Source: Yersinia mollaretii ATCC 43969 | GTDB lineage: Bacteria; Pseudomonadota; Gammaproteobacteria; Enterobacterales; Enterobacteriaceae | Length of the DNA: 64,000 nt | Reading direction: 5' to 3' | Assembly: GCF_013282725.1 (NCBI RefSeq) | Contig: NZ_CP054043.1 | Location: 124,001-188,000, forward strand | Shown: positions 54,939 through 64,000 of the stretch, one piece after another | Position numbering within the stretch: position 1 is the first letter of the stretch | Layout: each line of letters starts with the position of its first letter | The notes under the pieces: generated by a model | What the model saw: only the letters and a program-made list of their open reading frames with translations | Databases searched by the model: none | Told to the model about the DNA's origin: nothing | Position numbers and translations under genes: made by a program

Positions 54939-57818
54939 TTATTCGTAATCAGCAATCGGCACACATGAGCAGAATAGATTGCGGTCGCCATAAACATCAT
55001 CCAGACGTTTCACCGTCGGCCAATATTTATTCTCCATCACGCCCGCAATGGGGAATACCGCCAGCTCACGGCTGTACGGGTGTTGCCAATCACCGACCAA
55101 CTCAGCTTGGGTATGAGGCGCATTGACCAGTGGGTTATCGTCCAATGGCCATTCACCCTGGGCTACTTTTTCGATCTCCGCACGAATCGCCAGCATGGCA
55201 TCAATAAAGCGGTCCAGCTCAACTTTGCTTTCAGATTCAGTAGGTTCCACCATCAAGGTACCCGCTACTGGGAAGGACATGGTGGGCGCATGGAAACCGA
55301 AATCAATTAATCGCTTGGCGATATCCATTTCGCTGATACCCGTCGCCTCTTTCAACGGGCGAATATCCAGAATACACTCATGCGCGACGCGACCGTCGTG
55401 GCCGGTATACAGCACTGGATAGGCCCCTTTCAGGCGGGTCGCAATGTAGTTGGCATTCAGAATCGCCACCTGACTCGCTTGCTTCAGGCCATCGGCCCCC
55501 ATCATGCGGATGTACATCCAGCTAATCGGCAAGATAGAGGCGCTGCCGAAGGGAGCCGCAGAGACCGCCCCTTGCTGGGTGGTCATGCCATCAATTTGTA
55601 CCACGCTATGGCCGGGAACAAAGGGCGCTAAATGGGCTTTGACGCCAATTGGCCCCATACCTGGGCCGCCACCGCCGTGTGGAATGCAGAAGGTTTTGTG
55701 CAGGTTAAGGTGTGAAACATCTGCCCCGATATAACCCGGTGTGGTGATCCCCACCTGCGCATTCATGTTCGCACCATCAAGGTAAACCTGACCGCCAAAC
55801 TGATGAACGATCTGGCAAACCTCACGAATGGTCTCTTCGTAGACGCCGTGGGTGGAGGGGTAAGTCACCATAATGCATGACAGCTCATCACCCGCTTCGC
55901 CTGCTTTCTGGCGCAAGTCATGCAAATCAATATTACCTTGCTTATCACAGGCCACCACCACCACCGACATCCCCGCCATTTGTGCGGAGGCGGGGTTGGT
56001 GCCGTGGGCAGAGCTTGGAATCAGGCAGATATGGCGGTTCGCCTGATTGCGGCTTTCATGGTAGCGACGGATCGCCAGCAGACCCGCATACTCCCCTTGC
56101 GCGCCTGAGTTCGGCTGCATACAGACGGCGTCATAGCCAGTCAGTTGCACCAACCATTGTGACAGTTGACCAATCATCTGCTGATAGCCAGCCGCTTGCT
56201 CTGGTGGGCAGAAGGGGTGAAGTTCAGCAAACTCGGGCCAAGTGATGGGGATCATCTCCGCCGCCGCATTCAGCTTCATGGTGCAGGAACCCAGTGGGAT
56301 CATCGCCTGATTCAGCGCCAAATCTTTGCGCTCTAAACGATGCATGTAGCGCATCATTTCGGTTTCGCTGTGGTAACGGTTAAAGACGGGATGAGTCAGA
56401 ATCGGGTCTTGGCGCTGCATCGACGCGGGGATCGACTGGCTGTTCTGGCTGACTTTGGCATCCAACTGGTCAATGTCCAAGCCGTGATGATCACCAGCTA
56501 ACAGGGCGAACAGCACCTGAATGTCTTCGCGGGAGGTGGTTTCATCCAGCGTGATACCCACAGCACCATGAATGTCAGTGCGCAGGTTAATACCAAAACT
56601 CAATGCACGGGCCATCACCGCCGCTTTGTCTTTGACCTCTACCGTCAAAGTATCGAACCAGTGTTGGAAGCGCAGAGTCAGGCCCGCTTGTTGCAAGCCC
56701 GCCGCCAGAATATCGGTCAGGCGATGAATGCGACCCGCGATACGCTGCAAGCCCTGCGGGCCATGATAAACCGCATACAGGCTGGCGATATTGGCCAGTA
56801 AAACCTGAGAAGTACAAATATTGGAGTTAGCTTTTTCGCGGCGGATATGTTGCTCACGCGTTTGCATCGCCATGCGCAGCGCCGTGTTGCCCGCAGCATC
56901 GCGCGATACGCCGATAATCCGGCCCGGCATCGAGCGCTTAAATTCGTCACGGCAGGCAAAGAAGGCGGCATGTGGGCCACCATAGCCCATCGGCACACCA
57001 AAGCGCTGAGCGGAGCCAAACACCACGTCTGCCCCCTGTTTGCCCGGCGCAGTTAGCTGCACCAGCGCCATGATATCGGCGGCCACACTGGTAATAATTT
57101 TGCGTTTTTTCAGTTCAGTCAGCAGCGCACTGTAGTCATGCAGTTCGCCCGTAGTGCCCACTTGTTGCAGCAGTACGCCGAAAATACCTTCCAACTCCAG
57201 CACTTTCTCTGCACGATCAATGATCACTTCAAAGCCAAAGGTTTCAGCGCGAGTGAGCACCACATCCAGCGTTTGTGGATGAACGTCATCGGCGACGAAG
57301 AAGCGGTTAGCCTCTTTCAGCTTACTGGCGCGTTTCGCCAGCGCCATGGATTCGGCCGCTGCTGTGGCTTCATCCAGCAAAGAGGCGGAGGCCAGATCCA
57401 GCCCGGTTAGGTCTTGGGTTAATTGCTGGAAATTCAGCAGCGCTTCAAGGCGGCCCTGAGAAACTTCTGGCTGATAAGGGGTATACGCGGTGTACCAACC
57501 CGGATTTTCCAGCATGTTGCGCAGGATAACCGGTGGCGTCAGAACCGGGCTGTAGCCCATGCCGATATAGGATTTATAGCATTGATTCTGGCTGGCAATC
57601 CCTTTCAGTTCCGCCAGCGCCTGATGTTCAGTGGCGGCATCGCCGACTGGGGGCGGGCTTGGCAGTTGGATATCTGCCGGAACAATCTGCTGGATCAATG
57701 TACTTAACGAGCGGGCACCCACGGCAGCCAACATCTGTTGCTGCTGCTCAGTTGAGGAGCCGATATGGCGCTGAATAAAAGCATCATTATGTTCAAGCTG
57801 GCTGAGATTCTGAGTCAT
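54939..57818 (-). CDS. gcvP: Glycine dehydrogenase (decarboxylating), P protein
   Basis: Decarboxylates glycine with PLP and passes the aminomethyl group to the lipoyl arm of GcvH. The 959-residue protein carries the PLP lysine in [17 protein letters not shown] (near residue 707) and the two-half fold of GcvP. I chose the ATG at 57818, which gives the E. coli-like start [10 protein letters not shown] and has AGGA ten bases upstream, over an open frame reaching 57860. It is separated from gcvH by 268 bases holding a palindromic repeat, unlike the close spacing of gcvT-gcvH. Confidence 0.97.
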   Translation of the reverse strand: MTQNLSQLEHNDAFIQRHIGSSTEQQQQMLAAVGARSLSTLIQQIVPADIQLPSPPPVGDAATEHQALAELKGIASQNQCYKSYIGMGYSPVLTPPVILRNMLENPGWYTAYTPYQPEVSQGRLEALLNFQQLTQDLTGLDLASASLLDEATAAAESMALAKRASKLKEANRFFVADDVHPQTLDVVLTRAETFGFEVIIDRAEKVLELEGIFGVLLQQVGTTGELHDYSALLTELKKRKIITSVAADIMALVQLTAPGKQGADVVFGSAQRFGVPMGYGGPHAAFFACRDEFKRSMPGRIIGVSRDAAGNTALRMAMQTREQHIRREKANSNICTSQVLLANIASLYAVYHGPQGLQRIAGRIHRLTDILAAGLQQAGLTLRFQHWFDTLTVEVKDKAAVMARALSFGINLRTDIHGAVGITLDETTSREDIQVLFALLAGDHHGLDIDQLDAKVSQNSQSIPASMQRQDPILTHPVFNRYHSETEMMRYMHRLERKDLALNQAMIPLGSCTMKLNAAAEMIPITWPEFAELHPFCPPEQAAGYQQMIGQLSQWLVQLTGYDAVCMQPNSGAQGEYAGLLAIRRYHESRNQANRHICLIPSSAHGTNPASAQMAGMSVVVVACDKQGNIDLHDLRQKAGEAGDELSCIMVTYPSTHGVYEETIREVCQIVHQFGGQVYLDGANMNAQVGITTPGYIGADVSHLNLHKTFCIPHGGGGPGMGPIGVKAHLAPFVPGHSVVQIDGMTTQQGAVSAAPFGSASILPISWMYIRMMGADGLKQASQVAILNANYIATRLKGAYPVLYTGHDGRVAHECILDIRPLKEATGISEMDIAKRLIDFGFHAPTMSFPVAGTLMVEPTESESKVELDRFIDAMLAIRAEIEKVAQGEWPLDDNPLVNAPHTQAELVGDWQHPYSRELAVFPIAGVMENKYWPTVKRLDDVYGDRNLFCSCVPIADYE

Positions 57819-57914
57819 TGCTACAAATTCCTGAGTAGGGCATGGGACGGGAAGTGGCATCAGTCTGGTATGAGGACAGGCGTCAAAAAACCGAGATTAT
57901 TGACAAAGTGCCCG

Positions 57915-58023
57915 CAGTGGAGAGAACAGGCAGATCGTAAAGACGCCGTCAATCCGTCCCTGGAGGCTCGAGCCGCGCCCTCCCTGGCGCGGACGCTTTA
58001 CTCTTCTGCCGGTCCTCTCACTG
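57915..58023. repeat. Palindromic repeat in the gcvH-gcvP spacer
   Basis: A 109-bp imperfect palindrome bounded by CAGTGG...CACTG. The outer arms (GAGAGAACAGGCAGATC and its partner with GCCGGTCCTCTC) pair over about 23 bases, inside is CTTTAC/GTAAAG, and a GC-rich inner hairpin CGCGCC-AGGGA-GGCGCG (minus strand) surrounds a CTCGAG palindrome. It has no coding frame, and looks like a dispersed intergenic element. Confidence 0.75.
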
Positions 58024-58033
58024 TTCCAGATCG

Positions 58034-58071
58034 AGTTATCGGGGTTGATCAGAAGCCTGAACCCGATAACT
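58034..58071 (-). other. Hairpin after gcvH
   Basis: AGTTATCGGG (58034-58043) and CCCGATAACT (58062-58071) form a perfect 10-bp stem, extended by two more pairs. It is 16 bases after the gcvH stop and lacks a T run, so it may protect the gcvTH message from 3' decay or lower gcvP expression instead of ending transcription. Confidence 0.55.
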
Positions 58072-58086
58072 GGAGCTAAATTGAGT

Positions 58087-59645
<1,559 letters not shown>

Positions 59646-59709
59646 CTACTCTCCCTCAAACAGTTTCATGCCATGAGTGTCTGGTACTCTGACTTACCAT
59701 AAACAGGCA

Positions 59710-59833
59710 TATACCCTAAATAATTCGGGTTGCAGGAAGGCGGCAACTAAGTGAATCCCCAGGAGCTTACATCAGTAAGTGACTGGGGTGAACGAAGGCA
59801 GCCAACACACATGCAACTTGAAGTATGACGGAT
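59710..59833. repeat. ERIC element (enterobacterial repetitive intergenic consensus)
   Basis: The sequence includes the ERIC core blocks GTGAATCCCCAGGAGCTTAC and AAGTGACTGGGGTGAACG, as well as ends of the TATACCCTAAATAATTCG...CTTGAAGTATGACGG type, making a full-length copy of about 124 bp. It lies in the gcvT leader/promoter region. The rest of the gap, 59834-60112, shows no gene; CCAAAACCC/GGGTTTTGG at 60029-60037 and 60056-60064 may be a weak ubiI terminator. Confidence 0.95.
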
Positions 59834-60112
59834 CTACGCAAACGATACCTTTTACCCAACGTTATCACCGAATCTATCCGGTAACCATAAGCTAAAATAA
59901 GCGATGAGAGGCGGTGAAGGTATAAAGTGCAGGGGGATTATGCAGAGTTTTCCACTGCAAAACTGCGCACAGAGGCACACAATTAACAATTAAACAGTGA
60001 AAGTAGCGATGTTATATAACCAAACAACCAAAACCCTGTCGGATTCAACTTTTTGGGTTTTGGCTGTCAGTGAGAAAAACTAATGCGAAAAACAGGCTGG
60101 AATTAGATTATT

Positions 60113-61360
60113 TCAACTGAGGGGGCGAATTGACGAGTTTGGCGATGACTCATCTAACCATGCAGGCAGATCATTTAATCCCATCGCCTGCCGCACTAAC
60201 TGCGGTTTAACTCCTGGTAGGTTATCAGCCAGTGTTAACCCAATATCACGCAGCAGCTTTTTCGCCGGATGGCGACCCGCAAACAGGTCACGGAAACCCT
60301 GCATACTGGCGAGCATCACTGCGGCGCTGTGCTTACGGCGGCGTTCATAACGGCGCAGGTAGAGATGTTGCCCGATATCTTTGCCCTGACGCTGCAAGCG
60401 CCGGAGTTCTGACACCAGCTCGGCGGCATCCATAAAACCCAGATTCACCCCCTGCCCAGCCAATGGATGCACGGTATGGGCGGCATCCCCAACCAACGCC
60501 AGCCGATGGGCTGCAAAGCTGCGGGCATAGCGCCCCATCAGCGGGAAGGTCTGGCGCTCGCTCTCCAACTGGCATTGGCCCAAGCGCATATCAAACGCCA
60601 TGCCCAGCTTTCGATTGAACTCTTCGGCGGGCAGCGCGGCTAATTCGGCGGCACGTTCAGGGGGAAGTGACCAGACTATTGAGCTGAGATGGGGGTCACT
60701 GAATGGCAGGAAGGCCAGAATACCATCGCCATGAAACACCTGACGTGCGGTAGCTTGATGAGGCGCTTCAGTGCGGATGGTCGCCACCAACGCATGGTGG
60801 GCGTAATCCCAGAAAGTCAGCGGAATATCCGCATGTTGGCGCAACCAAGAGTTCGCGCCGTCGGCCCCGACAACCAATTTGGCACTGAGCATACGATCAT
60901 CAGTCAGCGTAATAAAAGCTTCGCTTTCTCCCCAAGCCACCTGTTTGAGGCTAGCTGGTGCTAACAGGGTGACCTCTGCGAGTTGACTCGCCCGCTGCCA
61001 CAGCGCCTGCTGAATGACCCGGTTTTCAATGATGTGCCCAAGATGGCTGAAACCGTACTCATCCCCATGGAAGGTAATTTTGCCGAAACTGTCTTGCTCC
61101 CAGACTTCCATGCCGAGGTAAGGACTGGCGCGCAGGGCTAGAATGCCGTCCCACACCCCAATTTTTTGGAGTAAGCGCTCACTGGCTGCATTGATCGCCG
61201 AGACGCGCAGCGCCAACTCTCCGATCAAGGGCGTGGGTAGTGGTTCAGGCGCGGGCTGGTGCTCGATAATGGCGATGCGCAGACCACTGCCCTGTAAACC
61301 GCAGGCCAGTGCCAGACCGACCATTCCGCCACCGGCGATAACTACGTCATATGATTGCAT
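60113..61360 (-). CDS. ubiI: 2-octaprenylphenol hydroxylase UbiI
   Basis: FAD monooxygenase that adds the C5 hydroxyl in ubiquinone synthesis under aerobic conditions. The 415-residue protein has the N-terminal dinucleotide site VIAGGGMVGLALACGLQGSG (7-26), the DG motif VGADGANSWLR and the FAD motif GDAAHTVHPLAGQGVNLGF. It corresponds to E. coli VisC and lies downstream of ubiH with a 99-base gap, in the same order pepP-ubiH-ubiI. Confidence 0.96.
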   Translation of the reverse strand: MQSYDVVIAGGGMVGLALACGLQGSGLRIAIIEHQPAPEPLPTPLIGELALRVSAINAASERLLQKIGVWDGILALRASPYLGMEVWEQDSFGKITFHGDEYGFSHLGHIIENRVIQQALWQRASQLAEVTLLAPASLKQVAWGESEAFITLTDDRMLSAKLVVGADGANSWLRQHADIPLTFWDYAHHALVATIRTEAPHQATARQVFHGDGILAFLPFSDPHLSSIVWSLPPERAAELAALPAEEFNRKLGMAFDMRLGQCQLESERQTFPLMGRYARSFAAHRLALVGDAAHTVHPLAGQGVNLGFMDAAELVSELRRLQRQGKDIGQHLYLRRYERRRKHSAAVMLASMQGFRDLFAGRHPAKKLLRDIGLTLADNLPGVKPQLVRQAMGLNDLPAWLDESSPNSSIRPLS

Positions 61361-61459
61361 GCCGAAACATTTCCCCGTGAAAATATGAACTTAACTTACC
61401 CTATAGATTTCTCGATGCAGCTAACACACCTACAGCGTGAAAGATGACGGGTAAAAACT

Positions 61460-62629
61460 TTAGCGATCAACCCACCCCAATGTCCGCCGGGCAAAAGCAT
61501 CGCGTACCGCAGGCAGGTACTCCATCGACATCAGCGCAAAATTACGCCCCACCACCAGCGGCCCATAGCGGTTGGCAAACAGGCGAATCAGGCCATCGGT
61601 GACACCAATGGTGGCCTGTTGATCCTGCCGCCGCCGCTGTTGGTATTGGGCGAGCACCCCATAGTCACCGGGGTCACTGCCCGCCGATGCGATGGTTTCC
61701 GCCAGCGACATTACATCGCGCAGCCCCAGATTGAAGCCCTGTCCGGCAATCGGATGCAGCGTTTGGGCCGCGTTACCGACTAAGGCCAGACGATGGCTGA
61801 CATGGCGCGAGGCGGTGAGCAACTGTAATGGGTAGCTGTGGCGCTGTCCGACATGGCACATTTTCCCCAACCGCCAGCCGAAAGCGCGCTGTAGCTCGGC
61901 CAGAAAACGGGCGTCATCCCAGCTATCAACCTGCTGTCTATCTTGTTTAGCGTGGCACCAAACCAGTGAACTGCGCCCTTGTGACATCGGCAGCAACGCC
62001 AATGGCCCATGGCGGGTAAAGCGCTCAAAGGCACGGCCCTCGGGCAGCTCGGAGGTAGTGACGTTAGCAATCACCGCAATCTGCTGGTAATCCTGCTGTT
62101 GCCACTGAATGTTGCAGGCACGGGCGAGTGTCGAGTGAGAACCATCTGCCGCGACCAGTAATTTGGCGCTCAGTTGTTGACCGTTATCCAATGTCACACA
62201 GGCGGATTCCGCAGTGCGAACCACATCTACCACGGTTGCCGGGCAATGTAGCGTCACACCCGGCGCTTTCTGCAACAAGGCGAACAGCCGTTGACCGGCA
62301 TCGTGCAACTCAATGACATGGCCCAGCGCTGGAACGCGATAGTCGTGCGCCCGTAAATTTACAAAGCCGGAATGCCCGCTATCACTGACGTGGACATGAT
62401 CAATGGCGGTGGCACAATCAGCCAGTGCCGACCAAATACCAATGCGGTCCAGTTGCTGACAGGTGCCCTGCGCCAGCGCAATCGCTCGGGCATCAAAGCC
62501 CGGATGCGCACGATTGTCGGGTTGCTGCGCCTCCACCAGCGCGACTGGCACTCTCCCTTGCGTCAGCGATGAAATCGCCAGCGCCAGTGTCGCCCCAGCC
62601 ATACCTCCCCCCACAATGATCACGCTCAT
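61460..62629 (-). CDS. ubiH: 2-octaprenyl-6-methoxyphenol hydroxylase UbiH
   Basis: FAD monooxygenase for the C1 hydroxylation of ubiquinone synthesis, acting in the Ubi complex with UbiI and UbiF. The 389 residues start with the site MSVIIVGGGMAGATLALAI; the DG motif is VAADGSHSTLAR and the FAD motif is NAAQTLHPIAGQGFNLGLRD. It starts three bases after pepP ends, so the two are coupled. Confidence 0.96.
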   Translation of the reverse strand: MSVIIVGGGMAGATLALAISSLTQGRVPVALVEAQQPDNRAHPGFDARAIALAQGTCQQLDRIGIWSALADCATAIDHVHVSDSGHSGFVNLRAHDYRVPALGHVIELHDAGQRLFALLQKAPGVTLHCPATVVDVVRTAESACVTLDNGQQLSAKLLVAADGSHSTLARACNIQWQQQDYQQIAVIANVTTSELPEGRAFERFTRHGPLALLPMSQGRSSLVWCHAKQDRQQVDSWDDARFLAELQRAFGWRLGKMCHVGQRHSYPLQLLTASRHVSHRLALVGNAAQTLHPIAGQGFNLGLRDVMSLAETIASAGSDPGDYGVLAQYQQRRRQDQQATIGVTDGLIRLFANRYGPLVVGRNFALMSMEYLPAVRDAFARRTLGWVDR

Positions 62630-62632
62630 GTG

Positions 62633-63946
62633 TTATCTCGCCGCTGCCATTAATGCTTCGATGGCATCGGGATCTTTTACCACACTGGCGGTCAGGTTTT
62701 CATTGCCGTCAGCCGTGATCACAATGTCATCCTCAATACGGATACCAATGCCGCGATATTGTACGGGAACATCCGCATCGGGCGCGATGTACAGGCCCGG
62801 TTCGATGGTCAGCACCATACCCGGCTCAAGTGTGCGGCCACGATCACTGTTGATATAGTCGCCGACATCATGGACATCCAGCCCCAGCCAGTGGCTCAAC
62901 CCGTGCATAAAGAAGGGCTTATGAGCCTGCTCCACGATGAGTTGCTCGATATCACCTTTCAGAATGCCCAAATCGACCAAACCGGTCACCATGATGCGCA
63001 CGACCTGCTCCGTCACTTCACGAATGCTGGTGCCAGGGCGGAACAGTTCGAGTGATTTGTTAATCGACGCCAGCACGATGTCATAAATCGCGCGCTGTGC
63101 CGGGGTAAATTTGCCATTCACCGGGAAGGTGCGGGTAATATCGCCCGCGTAGCCCTGATATTCGCAGCCCGCATCGATGAGTACCAGTTCGCCATCCCGC
63201 AGTTCACACTCATTTTCGGTGTAGTGCAGGATGCAGCCGTTTTCACCGCCGCCGACGATGGTGTTATAAGCTGGATAGCGCGCCCCGTGGCGGGTAAATT
63301 CATGCAGAATCTCCCCTTCCAACTGGTATTCAAACATACCGGGGCGACATTTTTCCATGGCACGAGTGTGGGCCAGCGCACTGATTTCCCCAGCGCGGCG
63401 CATCACGGCAATCTCCTCTTCTGACTTGAATAGCCGCATTTCATGCAACCATGGCCGCCAGTCAGTTAAGGTCGCGGGCGCCCGCAGATTTTTACGGAAA
63501 CCGTTACGTAATCTCTCCAGCGCGGCAAAAACAATTTTATCGGCGTAGGCGTATTGGCCCTGCGCGTGATAGACCACATCAAGGCGATTGAGCAGCAGAT
63601 AGAGTTGTTCGTCGATCTCATCGAAAGGCAATGCCCGCACGATCCCTAGCTTCTCGGGGGCGGCTTCCTGCCCTAAGCGGCGACCAAACCAGATTTCAGC
63701 GGTTAAATCCCGCACCCGGTTAAACAGCACGCTGTGGTTATGCGTCTCATCACTTTTCACCAGAATCAGCACCGCTTGCGGCTCATTGAAGCCAGTCAGG
63801 TAGCTGAAATCGCTGTTCTGCCGATACGGATATTCAGAATCCGCGCTGCGTGTGGCTTCAGGTGCCGCAAAAAACATTGCCGCACTCCCCGGAACCATCT
63901 TCGCCAATAGCGCCTGACGGCGGTTCTGGTACTCTTGCTGAGTCAT
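62633..63946 (-). CDS. pepP: Xaa-Pro aminopeptidase P
   Basis: Cytosolic manganese enzyme that removes an N-terminal residue preceding proline. The 437-residue pita-bread metallopeptidase has metal ligands Asp in LIDAGCEYQGYAGDITRTF (two Asp), His in GLSHWLGLDVHDVG, and Glu in LTIEPGLY and IRIEDDIVIT. AGGAGGG precedes the ATG. It is the first of pepP-ubiH-ubiI seen here; the gene expected upstream (ygfB in E. coli) begins beyond the right edge. Confidence 0.97.
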   Translation of the reverse strand: MTQQEYQNRRQALLAKMVPGSAAMFFAAPEATRSADSEYPYRQNSDFSYLTGFNEPQAVLILVKSDETHNHSVLFNRVRDLTAEIWFGRRLGQEAAPEKLGIVRALPFDEIDEQLYLLLNRLDVVYHAQGQYAYADKIVFAALERLRNGFRKNLRAPATLTDWRPWLHEMRLFKSEEEIAVMRRAGEISALAHTRAMEKCRPGMFEYQLEGEILHEFTRHGARYPAYNTIVGGGENGCILHYTENECELRDGELVLIDAGCEYQGYAGDITRTFPVNGKFTPAQRAIYDIVLASINKSLELFRPGTSIREVTEQVVRIMVTGLVDLGILKGDIEQLIVEQAHKPFFMHGLSHWLGLDVHDVGDYINSDRGRTLEPGMVLTIEPGLYIAPDADVPVQYRGIGIRIEDDIVITADGNENLTASVVKDPDAIEALMAAAR

Positions 63947-64000
63947 TACACCCTCCTGAAATATCCGTTTTAATCGCCTGAACTCAACATATTACACTGT

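Noticed and set aside
57819..57860. Upstream extension of gcvP
   Set aside because: Not found in GcvP proteins; the ATG at 57818 fits the family and has AGGA upstream.
59646..60112. A glycine riboswitch in the gcvT leader
   Set aside because: No glycine aptamer pattern was recognised, and enterobacterial gcvTHP is controlled by GcvA/GcvR and Lrp; the structured part is an ERIC element.

Overview
The window is chromosomal DNA of a gammaproteobacterium of the order Enterobacterales, most likely a Yersinia species. The gene order ppdC-ygdB-ppdB-ppdA-thyA-lgt-ptsP-rppH / mutH-ygdQ-tas / lplT-aas / omrA / galR / lysA / lysR, and later lysS-prfB-recJ-dsbC-xerD / fldB, sdhE / ygfZ, and pepP-ubiH-ubiI-gcvT-gcvH-gcvP, is the E. 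coli core order with accessory genes set between the blocks. An ERIC element and two other palindromic intergenic repeats fit a Yersinia-type genome. The species assignment rests on recalled protein similarity; no search was run.

Layout. 0-17 kb: minor pseudopilins, thymidylate synthase, lipoprotein and PTS-Ntr genes, a DnaA-box region between rppH and mutH (the position of E. coli DARS2), mutH, lysophospholipid recycling (aas-lplT), an OmrA/OmrB-like small RNA and a BisC-like molybdoenzyme. 17-24 kb: galR, lysA/lysR, a drug-efflux-type MFS gene, and a LysR-type regulator divergent from a Vmh-like metallo-hydrolase and a DsbA-family gene. 24-30 kb: an AT-rich accessory segment with a chemoreceptor, an overlapping ToxR/ToxS (PsaE/PsaF)-like membrane regulator pair, a lone prepilin peptidase, an orphan winged-helix regulator and a Tat-exported beta-carbonic anhydrase. 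30-40 kb: HxlR/SDR, cbpAM, a LacI-MFS-GH31 sugar locus with a very good CRP site, a truncated AsnC-family remnant and a diguanylate cyclase. 40-54 kb: tRNA-Gly(CCC), lysS, prfB with its programmed +1 frameshift, recJ-dsbC-xerD, fldB, and a joined sdhE-cptA-creB-creC-creD run with Cre-tag repeats before creD. 54-64 kb: ygfF, the glycine cleavage operon (interrupted by two repeat elements), ubiI, ubiH and pepP.

How they work together. Most genes are housekeeping: nucleotide and amino-acid synthesis, envelope lipid repair, translation, DNA repair, replication control, periplasmic disulfide handling, quinone synthesis and one-carbon metabolism. The accessory part of most interest is 24.1-29.4 kb, where two DNA-binding regulators of the ToxR/CadC winged-helix class sit beside a prepilin peptidase but no pilin or secretion genes. 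No prophage, transposase, CRISPR array or rRNA was seen.
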